Source: Bimastos eiseni (taxonomy: Eukaryota > Annelida > Clitellata > Crassiclitellata > Lumbricidae). From it: a stretch of 64,000 bases of DNA. Below the pieces are notes generated by a model. It did no database searches, was not told where the DNA came from, and saw only the letters and a list, made by a program, of their open reading frames with translations. The translations under genes and the position numbers were made by a program. Of the stretch, positions 43,961 to 58,300 are shown one piece after another (within the stretch, counting starts at the first letter, position 1; every line of letters starts with the position of its first letter). Location: NCBI GenBank assembly GCA_959347315.1, contig OY365809.1:46134368-46198367 (forward strand). The letters run 5' to 3'.

Positions 43961-46900
43961 CTATGAGGTGACGTCAAAACAAGTGACGATCATTATTCGT
44001 GATTTGCAAGCCTCGATTCTCTTCTGTAGGATCGCCGTTTCCTTCTCAAGAGCGAGCAGATAATCTGGATCATCTCGATCATTGTTCCCAGCAATGTGCG
44101 CTGAAAAGACAGAACTTCTTTACTTAGCGCACCAAATATAAATGCAATGTTGGGAAATGGGACAGTCAATGTATTCGTCCAATCCTGAAGAAAAACAGGT
44201 CATGAAGCCACTGCTTTCAACTCTGTGTTGCTTGTCTCGGCTTCATTCAACTGAAATCGTAACGTTGCACGCGCTCCTTTCAAGAGCATGGGCGGCGGAT
44301 CAAGGGATAATAACCCAATTAGAATTTACGATGAGGCAAGAGCCATTCAGTTCTCTGGTCCCCAAACTGGTTACAGAGACAGTTGAGGAATAATTGAAAT
44401 AAAGTCAAGAAGCATTTGGGAAGCTAACAATTCAATGGAAATCTGGTGCCACCGTTTTCCTTATGAAAAATTGTTTTTTTACAGAGTTTTAATTTCCTTA
44501 CTCATGAGTTGCTTAGGTGCTTCATTAGACCCATGTACTTCAGGCGAAATAGGAGTCTTTCTTTATTTCAGTTAACCTTTTCAAATAACGATTCAGATTC
44601 AACCTACAGCGCTCGTGGATAAGCTGGTATCTTGCACTTATCATTCAAGATGGCGCCTTAACAATTTTGATTTGCGATTACAAAGCAAAAACAATTAATA
44701 GGCTAAAAATACAGTTGGAACAATTTTTATAAATAACTCTGGCATAAAGCCAGATAACTCTTACATAGAGCCAGATAACTAAACAGAATCACGAAGAACT
44801 TAAACAAAAAAAGAACTCTTGCTTACAGTCACAACTCCAATCGTGCCGATCGACCATTAGAATCTCTTTCGATCTGGCGAGGTTTCGCTTTAGGGTCGAC
44901 TGAGCGGTTAGCAGTTCCTGAATTCGACAACGACGTTCCTGTAAAGACTGAAGCTGAAGGAAAGAAACCAATGAACATTGAACAAACCATTGTAGGAAGA
45001 ACTCAGAACAATAACCAGAGTCTAATTCAGCTTAATTAAGTGCGCCTACACATTGCACGCAATTTGCCACAGAGTTGTTTTTCTAAGACAGATTTCTCAC
45101 GCTTGAAACTGCTCCGGAGAATAAACAACTTGGGAATTTATGAAGGTCTGGCAGAGAGCAAAGTTATCTTGGACGGGGTGCTATGGTGTTGAGGTATTAG
45201 AATTTAACATAGCACTGAAAACGGTAATATAGTTCTCTCCTTTAATGTTACGATGGATAATGACATTCGGAGTTTTCTTTCTCGAGTTACAAATAAGGCA
45301 TAGTCGGATGATGGACCTAGATTCAGGAACTCCTCCTCTCTTCTGTACCTCTTCGTTCTGCTCAGCCAATTTTTGTACTTTGTTCACAACTTAATGCCTT
45401 TACCTTTTAAATAGTTTGACCACCACCAAGATGAGGGGAATGGGGGGGGGGGGTTCGTACCTCTCAGTCGTCACAACTGATATTCTGGATATTGACTATT
45501 GCTTGGGATTTTTGAGGCGTCATCCGTTGATGCCTTTTACGTTATAAACTGACGCAATGAAAGTTGACAATTTTTGACATAGCCAATAAAAATGAAACGC
45601 CGTGAATTCTTCTTCTTCTTACTTCTGCTTCTTTCTTCCTCCACCTCGACATCCTTTCAACGTCCTCGGAATTGAATGTCTTGATTTCCAGCGGAGGTTC
45701 CTCTGGAACGCTGTCCGTCGTTGTTGTCCACTGCGACCGATGACCAATGACGGCCAGCGCTGCCCTCGACTGGACGAACTGTCTCCTGGACACGTGAACC
45801 GTTGTTCCATCCACTGGGTTCCATCTGGCAGGCGCTGACCGACTCCGACCCTTCGCTGCACAAAACATACCACCATCACAGACTACATGCAATTGTGCTC
45901 ACATATTTGTTTGCATTTGAACATGTACATGTGTGTGCGCTTGTCAGTGTGTATGTATCCACGCATGTATGCAAGAGATATAAATTAATTGTGTGTACTT
46001 ATGAATGTGAGTAAGTATGTAGATACACATGTATTTAGAATTTGCAGTAGCACCAAACTAGAGACTCTGTCATAGGTGATTGAGGTATGTGGTTCAAGAA
46101 TCCGAATACGAGAACCTCTTCAATCTGTGGAATTGCTATCTGATGGTTCAGGGCACATATTGACGGCAGCGTCCTTAGCAGAGAGACAACTTTCCAATGG
46201 AAATCGTTTGCACTGGATGTGGTATTGAAGAAGGACTTGAAAAGACAACAGAGTCAGTCTGAGTTACACCAAAAGGTAGAGTTTGAATATTTTAATGCCC
46301 TGACAATAGTCGGATACCGTATTTAAATCACTTGGAATCAGATGAAATCAGAATTATATGTGAACTTTATTTATCGACATAATAGCCCCAAATCGGGTCA
46401 GAAGTTTTATTCCTGACGAATAATCCACGAGTCAGTCGTGCAGCTGCAGCTGAGAGAATGTTCATACCAGTTCTGAATCCCGTACAGTATCGAAAGCCTT
46501 CGCAATATCGATATGCATGCGACTTGATGCAGGGGCGAATATGATGTCAGCGTATGCGAAATGTCAGAAGAGAGAGAGAGAAAGAAAGAATCCGCCTACC
46601 TTTCTTGCGGAAGATCTTTATTCCTCTTCCCTTTCCAGCTGAAGCGCATTCGCTGTTTGAGTCTTGACTCGACGATGTTCCAGTGACCTCGCTGTCCCTG
46701 ATCATGCTCTCATATCCGCTGCTCACTTCCACTTCGCTCGTCTTGCTCGCTGACTTCACAATCCGATTCTCCACAACCGAGCTGCCATCACTCCCATGAC
46801 CGCTGCTCGAATGGACGGAGAGGCGAGGCTTTGTCACCAGATGATATGGCGACATCAGCCTTCCGTCCTTTTCAATAACAGCGGAAGTAGTAGCTTCAAC

Positions 46901-49900
46901 TCGACCGCAGATGTCGCTACCAGCCTTTGGCGAGAACTTACTCTTCTTTGTGCTGCTTGCTGGTAAGGCAATGCGCGATTGTTTTGCGCTTTTTGTTGAC
47001 ATTGCCGGCGATGCTGGGACCGGGATTTTTGGAGCGGATATGCTGACTACTGGGGATTTCTTCTTATTCGTCGTGCTGTTATTGCTGTTCGTTTTAGGCA
47101 CTGATGGTTTTGCGAGTGAAGGTTGTGTCGTTTTGAAACCAAATGTGGTCAATCTTTTGAGACCAGTTGACTCCTTCTCATCACCAGATTTAACCGATGA
47201 ATCTTTGGCCGATGAAGAGGTTTTCCTCTGACCTTTGACACTTTGAGGAGCAGAAGTGTTCGCCTGATCTGAAGCTGCATTTCTTGATTCTGTATTCGTC
47301 ACTTCGTTCTTTTTAACGGTGGCCAGAGACGAAGAGCGAGGCGTCGGCGGTGGCTTCTTGAAGGATTTTGACGTCGTCTCTGGTAGTTTTGAGGACGCCA
47401 TTCGACCCCCCGTGGGAAGTCGAAGGCTGGAGGGTTTAATGGGGGTTGAGGCTGCGGTTGGGACCAGTCCTGGCGTCACTGAGGTAGTAATCAGATGAAG
47501 ACTGCAGTCGTTAGTTGCAGAGACCGTTCTGAGTGGACTGTGGGCAGCACAGTCCTCAGAAGTTGAACACAAAGAGGCGTCTGATGCTATTATCGTCTCT
47601 CCATCATTTGAAATGGCACCACATGCAACATCGTCCGACACAACAGACTCCAGAGCAGCAGCAGCAGATTGAACCACCTGTGAATCTGCATCCACCTGAC
47701 CATCAGCATCCCTGGAGCTGCGTTGAGCTTCCAGATGCACCAACGTATTGTCAGTTGATTGGTGATTGCTGACGTGCAGCAGGTGATTACTGCTCTGTCC
47801 GAGCAGATCGTTGAAGGTCGCAAGAGACAAAGCGTCGAGGAATGGATTCGTCTCATCGATGACCTCCACGGAATGCGGTCCCTCTGAGTTCCAGACGGAA
47901 GAGTCGTCGTCTGAGCCGTAAATGAGTCGCTGGAGACTCTCACGACTTCCGTGTTCCAGTTCCTGATCCATCTGCAGTTCATAGATCGACTCTCTGTTCT
48001 GCAGGAAGAGACTCTCGATGTCCAGCTTCAACGCAGACGATTTGCGCGGCTGAGCAGCGACCTCTCCAACCATCGCATCTCTCGTCTTCCCTTTCGTCTC
48101 GATTTCTGGATCTTCAGCAGGGACTGTTCCAAATCTTGATGCCACTCTTTCAAATTTATCAGGGATTGGTGAAGAGGTTTCAACATCTTCTTCACGAAGC
48201 AGTTGGTCAGAGTGCAGAAAAGACGTGTCACAGGTAAGTTCATCAACTCCATCAGGTGTTAGATGCTTGTATCCAAGCAATAGATTCTCCTCCGCAACTC
48301 CCTTCTCTATCAAGTTGTCGTCCTGCTGATCATGTGATACGAATTCGTCAATATTCGTCTCAGTTACGTAATTACCAAGAACAACCGCTTCATCACATCG
48401 CAGTTCGTTCTTCCCAGCATTTGTTTCTTCACTGGTTTTACCGCCTGATCGTAAACTGGTCTCACCATATGTTGTATCACCACCATCCTCAGTGGTAGGT
48501 ATCTTGGAAGCATTAGCAGTCGTTCTGATGCAATCAGACGGTTGTTTAAGATTCAAAGAACTGACGCAATGATCTTTGGGTGCAAGTGAACTCCTCTGAC
48601 CACTGGATTCTACTTCTTCTCCTTCTCCTTCTTCTACTCCTTCACGGCTGATGATCTGCTCCCCATTCTGACCAGATTCCGTTTCGCTTTGACCGACTCT
48701 GCAGTTGACTTGCTTCATCTGACGAGAGTTCTCCTCCTCTGTGGGAGACATCTCCCTCTTGAACAGCATCGCTATCTTTGCTGTGCGAGCCGCTTTGTGT
48801 GGGATCCTCGACACACACCCTCCCCCTCCATTCACAAACAGCTTATTCCCTGGACTGTTGTAAGTCGCTTCGGTCGACACTTTAGCTGGCGATCGAACGA
48901 GACTCGCATCGTCCATCCTCGTGTCCATTCGAAACTCCGGTGGTCCGTCCACCCATTGCTCGCTATCTCTCGATCCTGGATTCTGGAACATCGACCCAGG
49001 TCCATCGATCCACCGTTCCCCTCCAATTGATCTCCCTGATGATCCAGATCGAACATCCTTTGCTTTACCCAGATCGTTATCCGCCAACTCCTGCTCCGTG
49101 AATCCTCGAACGAACTTATGCAGTCGCGACTTCCCGCTCTTCGACTGCTGTGCAAGGCTTCCATATGGAGACGGCATTGAGTAAGACTGTGTGGAGTGAT
49201 GTTGTCGACCTTCGATGACCTCTTCCACTCTCGTCAGGGACGATGTCTTGACCAGTCCAGAGGGGGGAGTGAAGCGAGGTCTTGGAATAGCCGTGCCCCG
49301 CGAGGGTCCCTCGCAATCGGTAATGTCACGGTCGCTGAGCGAATACTGTCCATTGTCTCCCATGTAGATGACTGTGTCGCAGGACTGTTCACTGCTCGAC
49401 GTATAGTCCGTGCTACAGACGGACCCTTCACGAAGCGTTCCCATTCGAACTCCGAGGCGCATTCGAGACCGAATCCGAGCGTTCTCGTCGCAAGAACTAT
49501 CCTCAGAACTGGTGCTCGAAAACTGGAAACAACCCAACAAACAGATTCAGTCAATTTGAATAATTATTTAAAGGCAAGTTTAAGGAAGGAGGAAAAGCTC
49601 GATTGTCTGTTAGGCTACGCTAAGCTTTCTCTGTTGCAGGTAGGTCCTCTATCTGAAAAGACCTCTCCTCCATCTGGAATGACCTCTCGTCGGAACTGCG
49701 CTTCTCACCTCTGACCAGTTAAACCGGGTTTTACATAAATCAATCAAGTCGTTTTCTGTAGTCGAGGCTGATCTGGGAATGCCTCTGGGTAGGTCTCTTG
49801 AAGAAGCGCCATAGAAGTTCAACGAATAAATGAAACATTTTCATTGCAGTCTTTATGAATATAACATTAATGTATGTAATTATGTATATACGTATGTGAG

Positions 49901-52312
49901 TATGTGCGAGTGTGCGTAAATTTTTTTATAGCATCACTGACAGTCTTTCCAAGGTGTGAGGATATAATCGGGTTTGTTGGAGAATTTGTCCAGCTTAGCA
50001 CATAACATACTATAAACACGGTAGAACTGATAATGGTAGACTCAATGTGTTGTTACCTTTGACCTCCTCTTGGTGCGCATGCGTTGTAACCTCGTGGCCA
50101 GCTGCATGACCTGTAGGGTTTCGTTGTAGGCCGACAGAACGGGAGACACGTGAACGATCATACAGGCGTGACAGGATAGACTGCCAAGGGATTCCTTGAC
50201 GAGTTGAGTCAACGTACTCTCTCTACATCAAAGAGAAGGAGAAGAAGATGATAGTCATGTACATATTAAATTGACTAGCAATGTATGTGTGCATGTGTAT
50301 GTGTGTATGTATAAATCTGTAAACTGATATAGCACGTCTTAGAAAGTTAACGAAAGAGAGAGAGAAAGAGAGACAGACAGACAAACAGAGAGACAGAGAG
50401 AGACAGAGAGAGAGAGAGGAGAGAGAGACAGAGAGAGAAGGTGTATGTGTGTGTATTACCTGTATGGGACGTGTCTTTGACCGTTGAGCAGTGCCATGAT
50501 GACGGTGCCAAGGGCGGAGAGGCTGAGTGCGCTGCCCTCACGGTTACGACTGCAGCTGCCAAAGTCAATGAGGTGGAGACGACTTCGACCGCCAGCCACT
50601 GACAACAACAACAATAACAACAACAATTGTAACTCACAACAATATTGTTGCTCGTCAGTGTTTCTACAATCAATGATTATCATCATCATCATCACTATTT
50701 CCTGACGCCATCCATTTGATGACAATGGGTACGAATAAATGATCCCCATTTGCCAAGTTTGTTGCTCGTCCCAGTGTCAATCCAAGTGTCATAGTTATAT
50801 CAAGACGAATTGCCACGCGAATAAACAACACTATAGCAACAATAACAACACTATAACAACAATAACAACACTATAGCAACAATAACAACACTGACATCAG
50901 GAAAGACAACGGTATTGACGACAACAGCCATCATGAATTCTCCTTGAGCCATAGACCAACAATAAATGACAGTATTCAATAATGAATGTTCCCAATTAGA
51001 ATAATCTGAAGAAGTCATTTCAGATTCATGAAAAACAATAACCAACTATCGACCTCAAAAATTCTTATACTCTAACCCAGGAGTTAGAATTTCTTCAACC
51101 TGGTCAGAAGTCAACTTCTTTTCCTCTAAATCCACAAACAATTGAAACCATTTTCTTCTCTCCTTCTGTCGTTGAGCCTCTCTGATAAAACACATACACA
51201 TATGACAAGGCGCTATATAAACCTGTGATTAAATTACCCATCAATGGCCAATCGAATGAAGAGCATAGGGAACTGGTGTGAGGTGGAGATGAGGAGGAGG
51301 ATGTGAGTCTGACCTCCATTCTGTCCTTCGTTCGATGTATCCACGCGATATTGATAGACGTGGATCGTAAACAATAGATGAGAGTTTCTGGCGTCTTCAT
51401 CGACTTCTGCGTGTTTTGTCACAATTCAAACAATTACTATTAATATTATTATTATTAAGGATTAAACACCAGCAGCATAATCTATTCTGTCTTTAAGTAT
51501 AATACGTATTTCGATCTATTAGGTTTACTTGGCAATGGTATAAGCACGCACGCACATTATAAGCACGCTGGTAGCTATGTTCATTATTATGTCAGTGCAT
51601 ACATCTAATTCAATGACAACAGTTTCTATAGCGTCAACAGTTACTTCTGAGATGAATGCATGTATGTACAGATACACACATGTATATATCTATATCTTTG
51701 CAACTGTGTATGCGTGCATTTATATGAGTGGGACATTTATGTAGCACACTTTAGACTCATTCAGAGCCATGATCAGTTGATCCGTGTATATCTTACCAGG
51801 AACAGTTCTGGCAGCAATGGCAGCGTCGAGGAAGAACGCCGCTCGTTCTGCGGTTGGTGCCCTCAGTTCGCTCTGGTTCTCCAACTGAGTGCCACAGACT
51901 GGATCCTCTCGCAGGTACATCCCAGGAGAATTGGCTCCGGAATCAGCAGCTGAAACCGTTTCAAAGATGCTACTCAATCGCTGTATCATTCAACGGTCAA
52001 ATGGCATCAATAAAACGAACTTAGTTCCAACTGAGATGATGCAATCAACATCAAGTAATTCCAGTTTGGGATAATTAGGTCTAAGTGCAATGACATTAAA
52101 TGGTGCAAAGATCTACACAGCGTTGAGATAAGCATCTCATACACAACCAGAAACACACGCACAGATACAGACACAAAGAGAAAGACAGACAGACAGACAG
52201 AGAGAGACAGATGCAACAAAACAAAGAAATAGAGATGGATATGAAGATAAAGATAAAGACAAGAGAGAGTGATACAAGAGATTGAATTGAGAGAGACAGC
52301 GAAGGAAAGAGA

Positions 52313-52366
<54 letters not shown>

Positions 52367-55300
52367 TATATATATATAGTTACACAGATATTGAGATCCG
52401 AGATCACTGGAGAATCCTCCCTGAATGAATTGGACCATAGGTACTTATCCATCTGCTCCAATTCAATTACTTGTCTGAGTACAATGTTTCCAGGTGCGCG
52501 TGAGACATTGAGAGCAGACTGAGTGACTGACCTGAGGATGCGATGTCAGCCAGTAGGTCTTTCAGCACTTCCTGTTTTCCGGTGACCTCGACCGCGGACA
52601 CTCGGACTGAGAATCGAGCGCCCGTCTGCTCCTTTTGTTCGTTGATGAGACGAAAGAGCCAAGAGATGGCGCTAGGAATCATTCCCAATCGCAGCGGAGA
52701 CTCATCTCCAACCATCGTATAAGTCTTGCCTTCAAAACAACGACACAGTTCGACCTCATACAACTGTTACAGCGAAATTCATCACAACCATATACCGAAG
52801 TCCCTTAAAGCGAAGTCCAAAGGCATTAACCGAAGTTCCAAAGCATAGACCAAAGTCCCAAAGCATAGACCAAAGTCCCAAAGCATAGACCAAAGTCCCA
52901 AAGCATTGACCAAAGTCCCAAAACATAGACCAAAGTCCAAAGTCATAAATCGAAGTCACAAGGCATGAACCAAAGTCCAAAAACCTTAACCGAAGTCTCA
53001 AGGCATAAATGGTCCGGCTATACACCATAAAATTGTCAAACCAGGTAACTTATTGACTCTTAATAAGCCACAGGGATTGGCCGATAAGCATTTTGGTTGG
53101 GTTCGTTGCCTACCGATCCTGGCGTGTCCGTAGCAGAAGAGGCAACCATCGGCTCCTCCAACGACCGCCTGCAGAATGTCGACAAGACTCGTTGCACAGA
53201 TTTCAGACTGAAATGCAAATCAACAACAGACAATGAATCATAGAAAACAATTTCTTGCAATCATCTGCTGTCTCCAAATCATCCACAACTACTTCCGGTT
53301 CTTCAACTTCATTCGACGGCTGCAAAAATCTAAGAATACAGAAGGGAGAAGGTGAAGGTGAGTGTTGACAGAGAAGAAGAAGAAGAGAGTGATTACCAGT
53401 GGATCGGTTGGAGCAAAGACTGCGTCGAATCCGAACATCTTCGGAGGCAGAGGTCGTCTGTAGGCGGAGGTCGAATGTCCGTAAGTCGAAGGATCAAAGG
53501 CCGTGACCTGGTTCCTGTGAGCGTCGATCGTCAGGAACGAACTGTGACCCCCTTCGACGGGACAGACGCGTAGCATCACTCTCACCTGTCGTTAAAACAT
53601 ACGCAAATTAGAACTCAATCAACGACCGCATTAAAAGAGGACGATCTCCAGTCCAGTAGACTCCGCTTCATGTGCCAGGTACTACGTTGATTTAGAAAAA
53701 ACTTTATTTGCTAAACCTCGACATAATTTTCTTAATCTCGACTTAATTTTCATAACGTCGACTTCATTTTCTAAACCTCGACTTTATTGTCTTAACGTCG
53801 ACTCCATTTTCTAACATTCGACTTCTTTTCCTAGACCTCGGCATATGAGCACGAGTGGACCATCCTCTCCTTTTTCGTTACGAATGATTTTCCCATTGAT
53901 AGTAGCCCCCACCCCTATCTAAAATTATGGTATCCTACTCGTTACAGCCGTTGCAACTTCTTATTAATCAACAGAGAAAAACCTTTCAAGCCTCAAATGC
54001 ATTCGGATTTTCACCACTAGCAGTAAACAATAACTCTCAACGAAATACTAGTAAATAAGAACTCTCACAGTTGTTATAACTTCCATACCTGTCGGGACTG
54101 AAGTATATTAAGAACGAACCTTTCCAGAGAGAGCATTCTGCGTTCGTCCGATCGGTCGGAGAAGATTTCGAGGCACTGGAGGAGGATTCTTAAGAAGGAC
54201 GATTGAGAAATTGGTGGGAAAAGATGCCATTGGTGGTGGTGGTGGCTTCTCTTTTCCAGTTGGTCGCTGTTTCTTCTTCTTTGATGACGAGGCACTAACC
54301 TTCTGAGCTGCTCTATAACATATATCAACAAGTACAATTATTATCGTTTTTCCATTTATTAGGCTTCAATGTTTAATTTGCAAAACATGATCCATTGTTA
54401 AGTGTCATTGTTCGTGTTGCTCAAAGGATAGAATTGAAAGATGTCCATAAATAATACTATAACATAACACTAACATGATGTAACTCGAAAATAGCAGTTT
54501 GTCCCTTTCACAATTTGCCCGCGCTCGTGAATAAGCTGGTGCTCTGCGCTTGCGCTTTAGAGTGGCGATACTAATTAACAACTCTCTTCAATACAACTTA
54601 TTCTTTTCTTATTAACAAATATTGCCATGACATCCGCATTTATAAGAGCATCACATATTATGCTACCTAAGGCTCGATAAATATGGATGAGGTTCAAGAT
54701 ACCTCCTCACTGACGACTGCAGACCCTCATAGGCTACAACTCATCTCAATCAGAAAAATAAACCTTCAAGCAATCAAGAATACTCTCATTATCCGTCAAT
54801 CATTCTAGCAATCAATCCGTCATCAATTCAGTCAATCAGTCAACCTGGAAGATTTCCATGACCAGCTGAAAGAACTGTCTGTCTGCCCGTGTGTCTGTCT
54901 GTCTGTCGCTCTGTATGCCTGTCTTGACCTGTGATAAGCGATCCTAGTTCTTTGGATAGTAGAGTAGGGCAAGTGTACTTACCGCGCAAAGAAGGAAGCA
55001 GCAGCCGATGGATTGGACCCACTGCTCGCCGTACTGACTGGACTGAGCACAGTTGCTGAGACCATCTGCGACCTACCCCCGCCACCTCCCCCACTCCCAC
55101 TCCCTCCCCCACACCCTCTTACTCCGCCTCCCCCTCCATCTGATCCTCCTCCGCTGCTGCTGTTGTAATGAGAAGCACCTTTCGCATGGGATCCGAGCCG
55201 CGTCCCGAAAAACCCGGCTGTGCCAGTCTGGTAGAAGTGTTGAGGAGGTGGTAGAAGATGTCTTCCAGCTGGTGCCAGGGAAGAGGCCGATGTAGCGAGG

Positions 55301-58300
55301 GGGGCACTTGGTCCCAGAGACTGGTACTCGGAGCGTCTCCCGTAACCATCACTCGATGACGTCGGTCCCACGTGACCTCCCGACTGACCGGAAGATACTG
55401 GCAGCTGGAAAAGACAAGAAAAGAACAAAAGCATAAGAAACTATGGAACGATCCTCCTTCTCCATCTCCTTTTGTTTTCACAGAGCACAGGAGTTACTCG
55501 AAATCCTTCTCCAGCGATGATCACCATGGTTACGCTTCTAGATTCGATTTCATTCTTTAGCTTTGGGCGAATTTCATGTTTATCCAGACAGAGCCTCAGC
55601 CTCTCCACAAACCCCCTCTCCATCATCTGCCTGGAAATTCCAGCCTCTGGGCTTTCTTTCGGAACGAGGAAAAGACAGACAGAGGACCAACGTTGAACAC
55701 AAACACTCCATTATACATTCGATCATGATAACGATTAAGACAACGCAGTCGCAAAAGGAAAAAGAAACCTAGACAGACTCCACGTTTCTTCAAAAGCAAC
55801 CATACACAGCAGCCCTCAGGTCGAAACCAAGGCTCACACACAAAGCAATCATGTCTTTATCATTATTCTGTATTCTAAACAATCATTATTATTATTAGTA
55901 GTAGTAGTAGTAGTAGTATTAGTACTAGTATTATTATTAGTACTATTGTTATTATTGTTATTATTATTAATATTTGCCCATGGTAGAAATGATCCTTCAG
56001 GTTCTATATCTGTACATGTAACTAAAGCTAAAACAGTGTGTAAGGTATTCGTCCCCGACGTGTTACTCAAGAGACAAAAGATCGCCTTATGTTAATTATT
56101 ATTATGTCTATTGCAATAATTGAGCTGTTGTTTTTTGGTGTCGATTGATCGTACATTGTGCGGCGTTTTCTTGAGAATGGCGTTGTTAGCGAATGGATGT
56201 GGAGTGAGAGAACGTGAAGAAGAGGCGTCTCGAAAGTTGGACAGAGCCACTCCTCCTGCGGCTGCTGCATTCGAAGAGGGATGAGGATGAGGATGGTGAG
56301 GAGCCCCCGGTGGTTGTGGCTGTGGTCCCTGCAGCTGCAGTCGATCTGCTGGGGTCAAGGGCGCCACTGCCGCCGCCTGGTGATGACCCTGGCGAACGAG
56401 TCTAAAACATTAAGACGAAGGATTCGAATTGAACACCTCATCACTCAGTCAATCAGTCGTTAATAGATCGTCAAAGGAAACTATATCAAAAGCAATCACA
56501 ACCTTTGCTGTTGCAATCAAACATTTATACAGCGCCAAACAGCGACTCAGAGACGCTCGAGACCAGGGGCAGGGATATCGCCAACAAATGAAGGCGTTTC
56601 TTGAATATAGAAGACGATTCCAAGCAGAGGGGTGGACGTAAGAAAGGCTTCTGGATTGAGGAGGGGCTCTGCGCAAACAAGGAACAACGAAACGACCTAT
56701 GGCAGACTGCGAGGAGAGTGAAGCCTATGGCAAAAACAGAGGTTGAGACGGACAGCTTACAAGAGAACGGCGACGATGATAATAGCGATGACGACAGCTG
56801 CTATCTCAAGGTCAGCATTGTCATTATCATCGTCGTCGTCGTCATCATCATTATCATCATTATGAGACATCATCATCATCTTCATATTCCTCCTCTTCTG
56901 TGCAACATCGCCATCATCATCATTTCGTCATCACCTACGTCATCGTGTCGAGGAGTGATACATGGCAATGTGCACAGCTGCTGCATCCTCGCTCTCATCT
57001 GAATCTCCCCAATGGGAAGATTCGGTTATCATCATCATCATCATCATCGTCATCATCTGGTGAATCCATACTATCAGTGACCGCACAAATGACTGACCAT
57101 CTGATCATTTGGTCAACAATTCACTCGTCCACTCTTTCCTTCCCACTTCATGCTCCAGCCGAATTTTCCGCAAGACAAGATATCACCCCCTCCCCTTTGG
57201 AATACCCCTAGAGAGGGTGAGCAATACTGCAAGGATTCGGTATTGATGGCTTCGTCCACCCTGCGTCACCATTCCAATGGCACCGCAATGATGTCAACTG
57301 ATCAGTGTCCCGTCTTAATTAATCCTCCCCTTGAAAGCAATGTGAAAGGGTCAGTGGAATGGCTAAACCGCACGGCATGGCATATAATCTATGATGAAAT
57401 CCCAGTTTTAATTCATCCCATTAAATAAATACAAACGTAACGCAGGACCTTACCGCCAAACGAGGTAGTCGTTTCGAAGCCAAAATGCTTTGGAAATCGA
57501 TTTGCTACGTTTCGTAAAATACCCAGTGACGCTTTCCCTTTGCTCTGGCGGCCACAATGGAAGACAAAGCCAGGGAGGCTCTGTCTGAGAGACTGAGACA
57601 TATTGCAGAGGACACATTGGGAGAGAGGGACAATTTGGGGAGAAAGGGACACTTTAGGAGAGATGGACACACTGGGAGAGAGGGAAAAATTGGGGGAGGA
57701 AGGGACACATTGAGAGAGAGGGCACATTGGGGAGAGAGACCATTTGGGGAGGCAGGGAAACAAGGGAGACATAAAGAGTACTTCGTGATTAATTAAGATG
57801 GCTTTAAAGAGATCTCTGCTAATTCTGAGTCCAGAATATATCAGAAGTGACCATCTGGCTAACCACCGAGAGAGAGAGAGCCACGCTGACCACTGCCAGT
57901 GTGTCCACTGCCGAAGCAATATGTAAAATCACAGAATGCGATAGCGAATCCGCAATATACTGAGATTAAGTTTGCAATTTCAAAGGAGTAAGTTCACAGA
58001 AAACAAGACAGATTAAATAAACTGGTTAGTTGCGGACACGATAACACTAATGCTTAATTGTAATCTTAATTGTAATCTTAATTGTAATCTTAATTGTAAT
58101 CTGGTCCTGGTCTAATATTGACTTCTGTAGTTTAATTATTATAAGGCAAGCTGCATCAATCAATGAAGTAATTATTTCGATCCCCAAATTCAAATGGTCA
58201 AAGGATCATGCGCTAAACGAAAGGTTTAATCAATGGATGGAAGAGACCTGCGTTAGCAATAATAATACTTGTCGCTTCTATAGCGCCGCTGTTTAATTTA

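Larger units (their letters stand above)
50057..53585 (-). other. KIF26: KIF26 motor domain exons
   Basis: Seven exons encode a full-length kinesin fold. The nucleotide loop reads GHARIGKT, so the Walker A lysine is kept. Switch I is degenerate ([13 protein letters not shown] instead of the canonical N..SSRSH), and switch II reads LIDFGSC instead of DLAGSE. The same departures are known in vertebrate KIF26 and fit a motor that binds microtubules but hydrolyses ATP poorly or not at all. Exon 50222-50057 carries the last motor helix ([14 protein letters not shown]). Confidence 0.9.
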
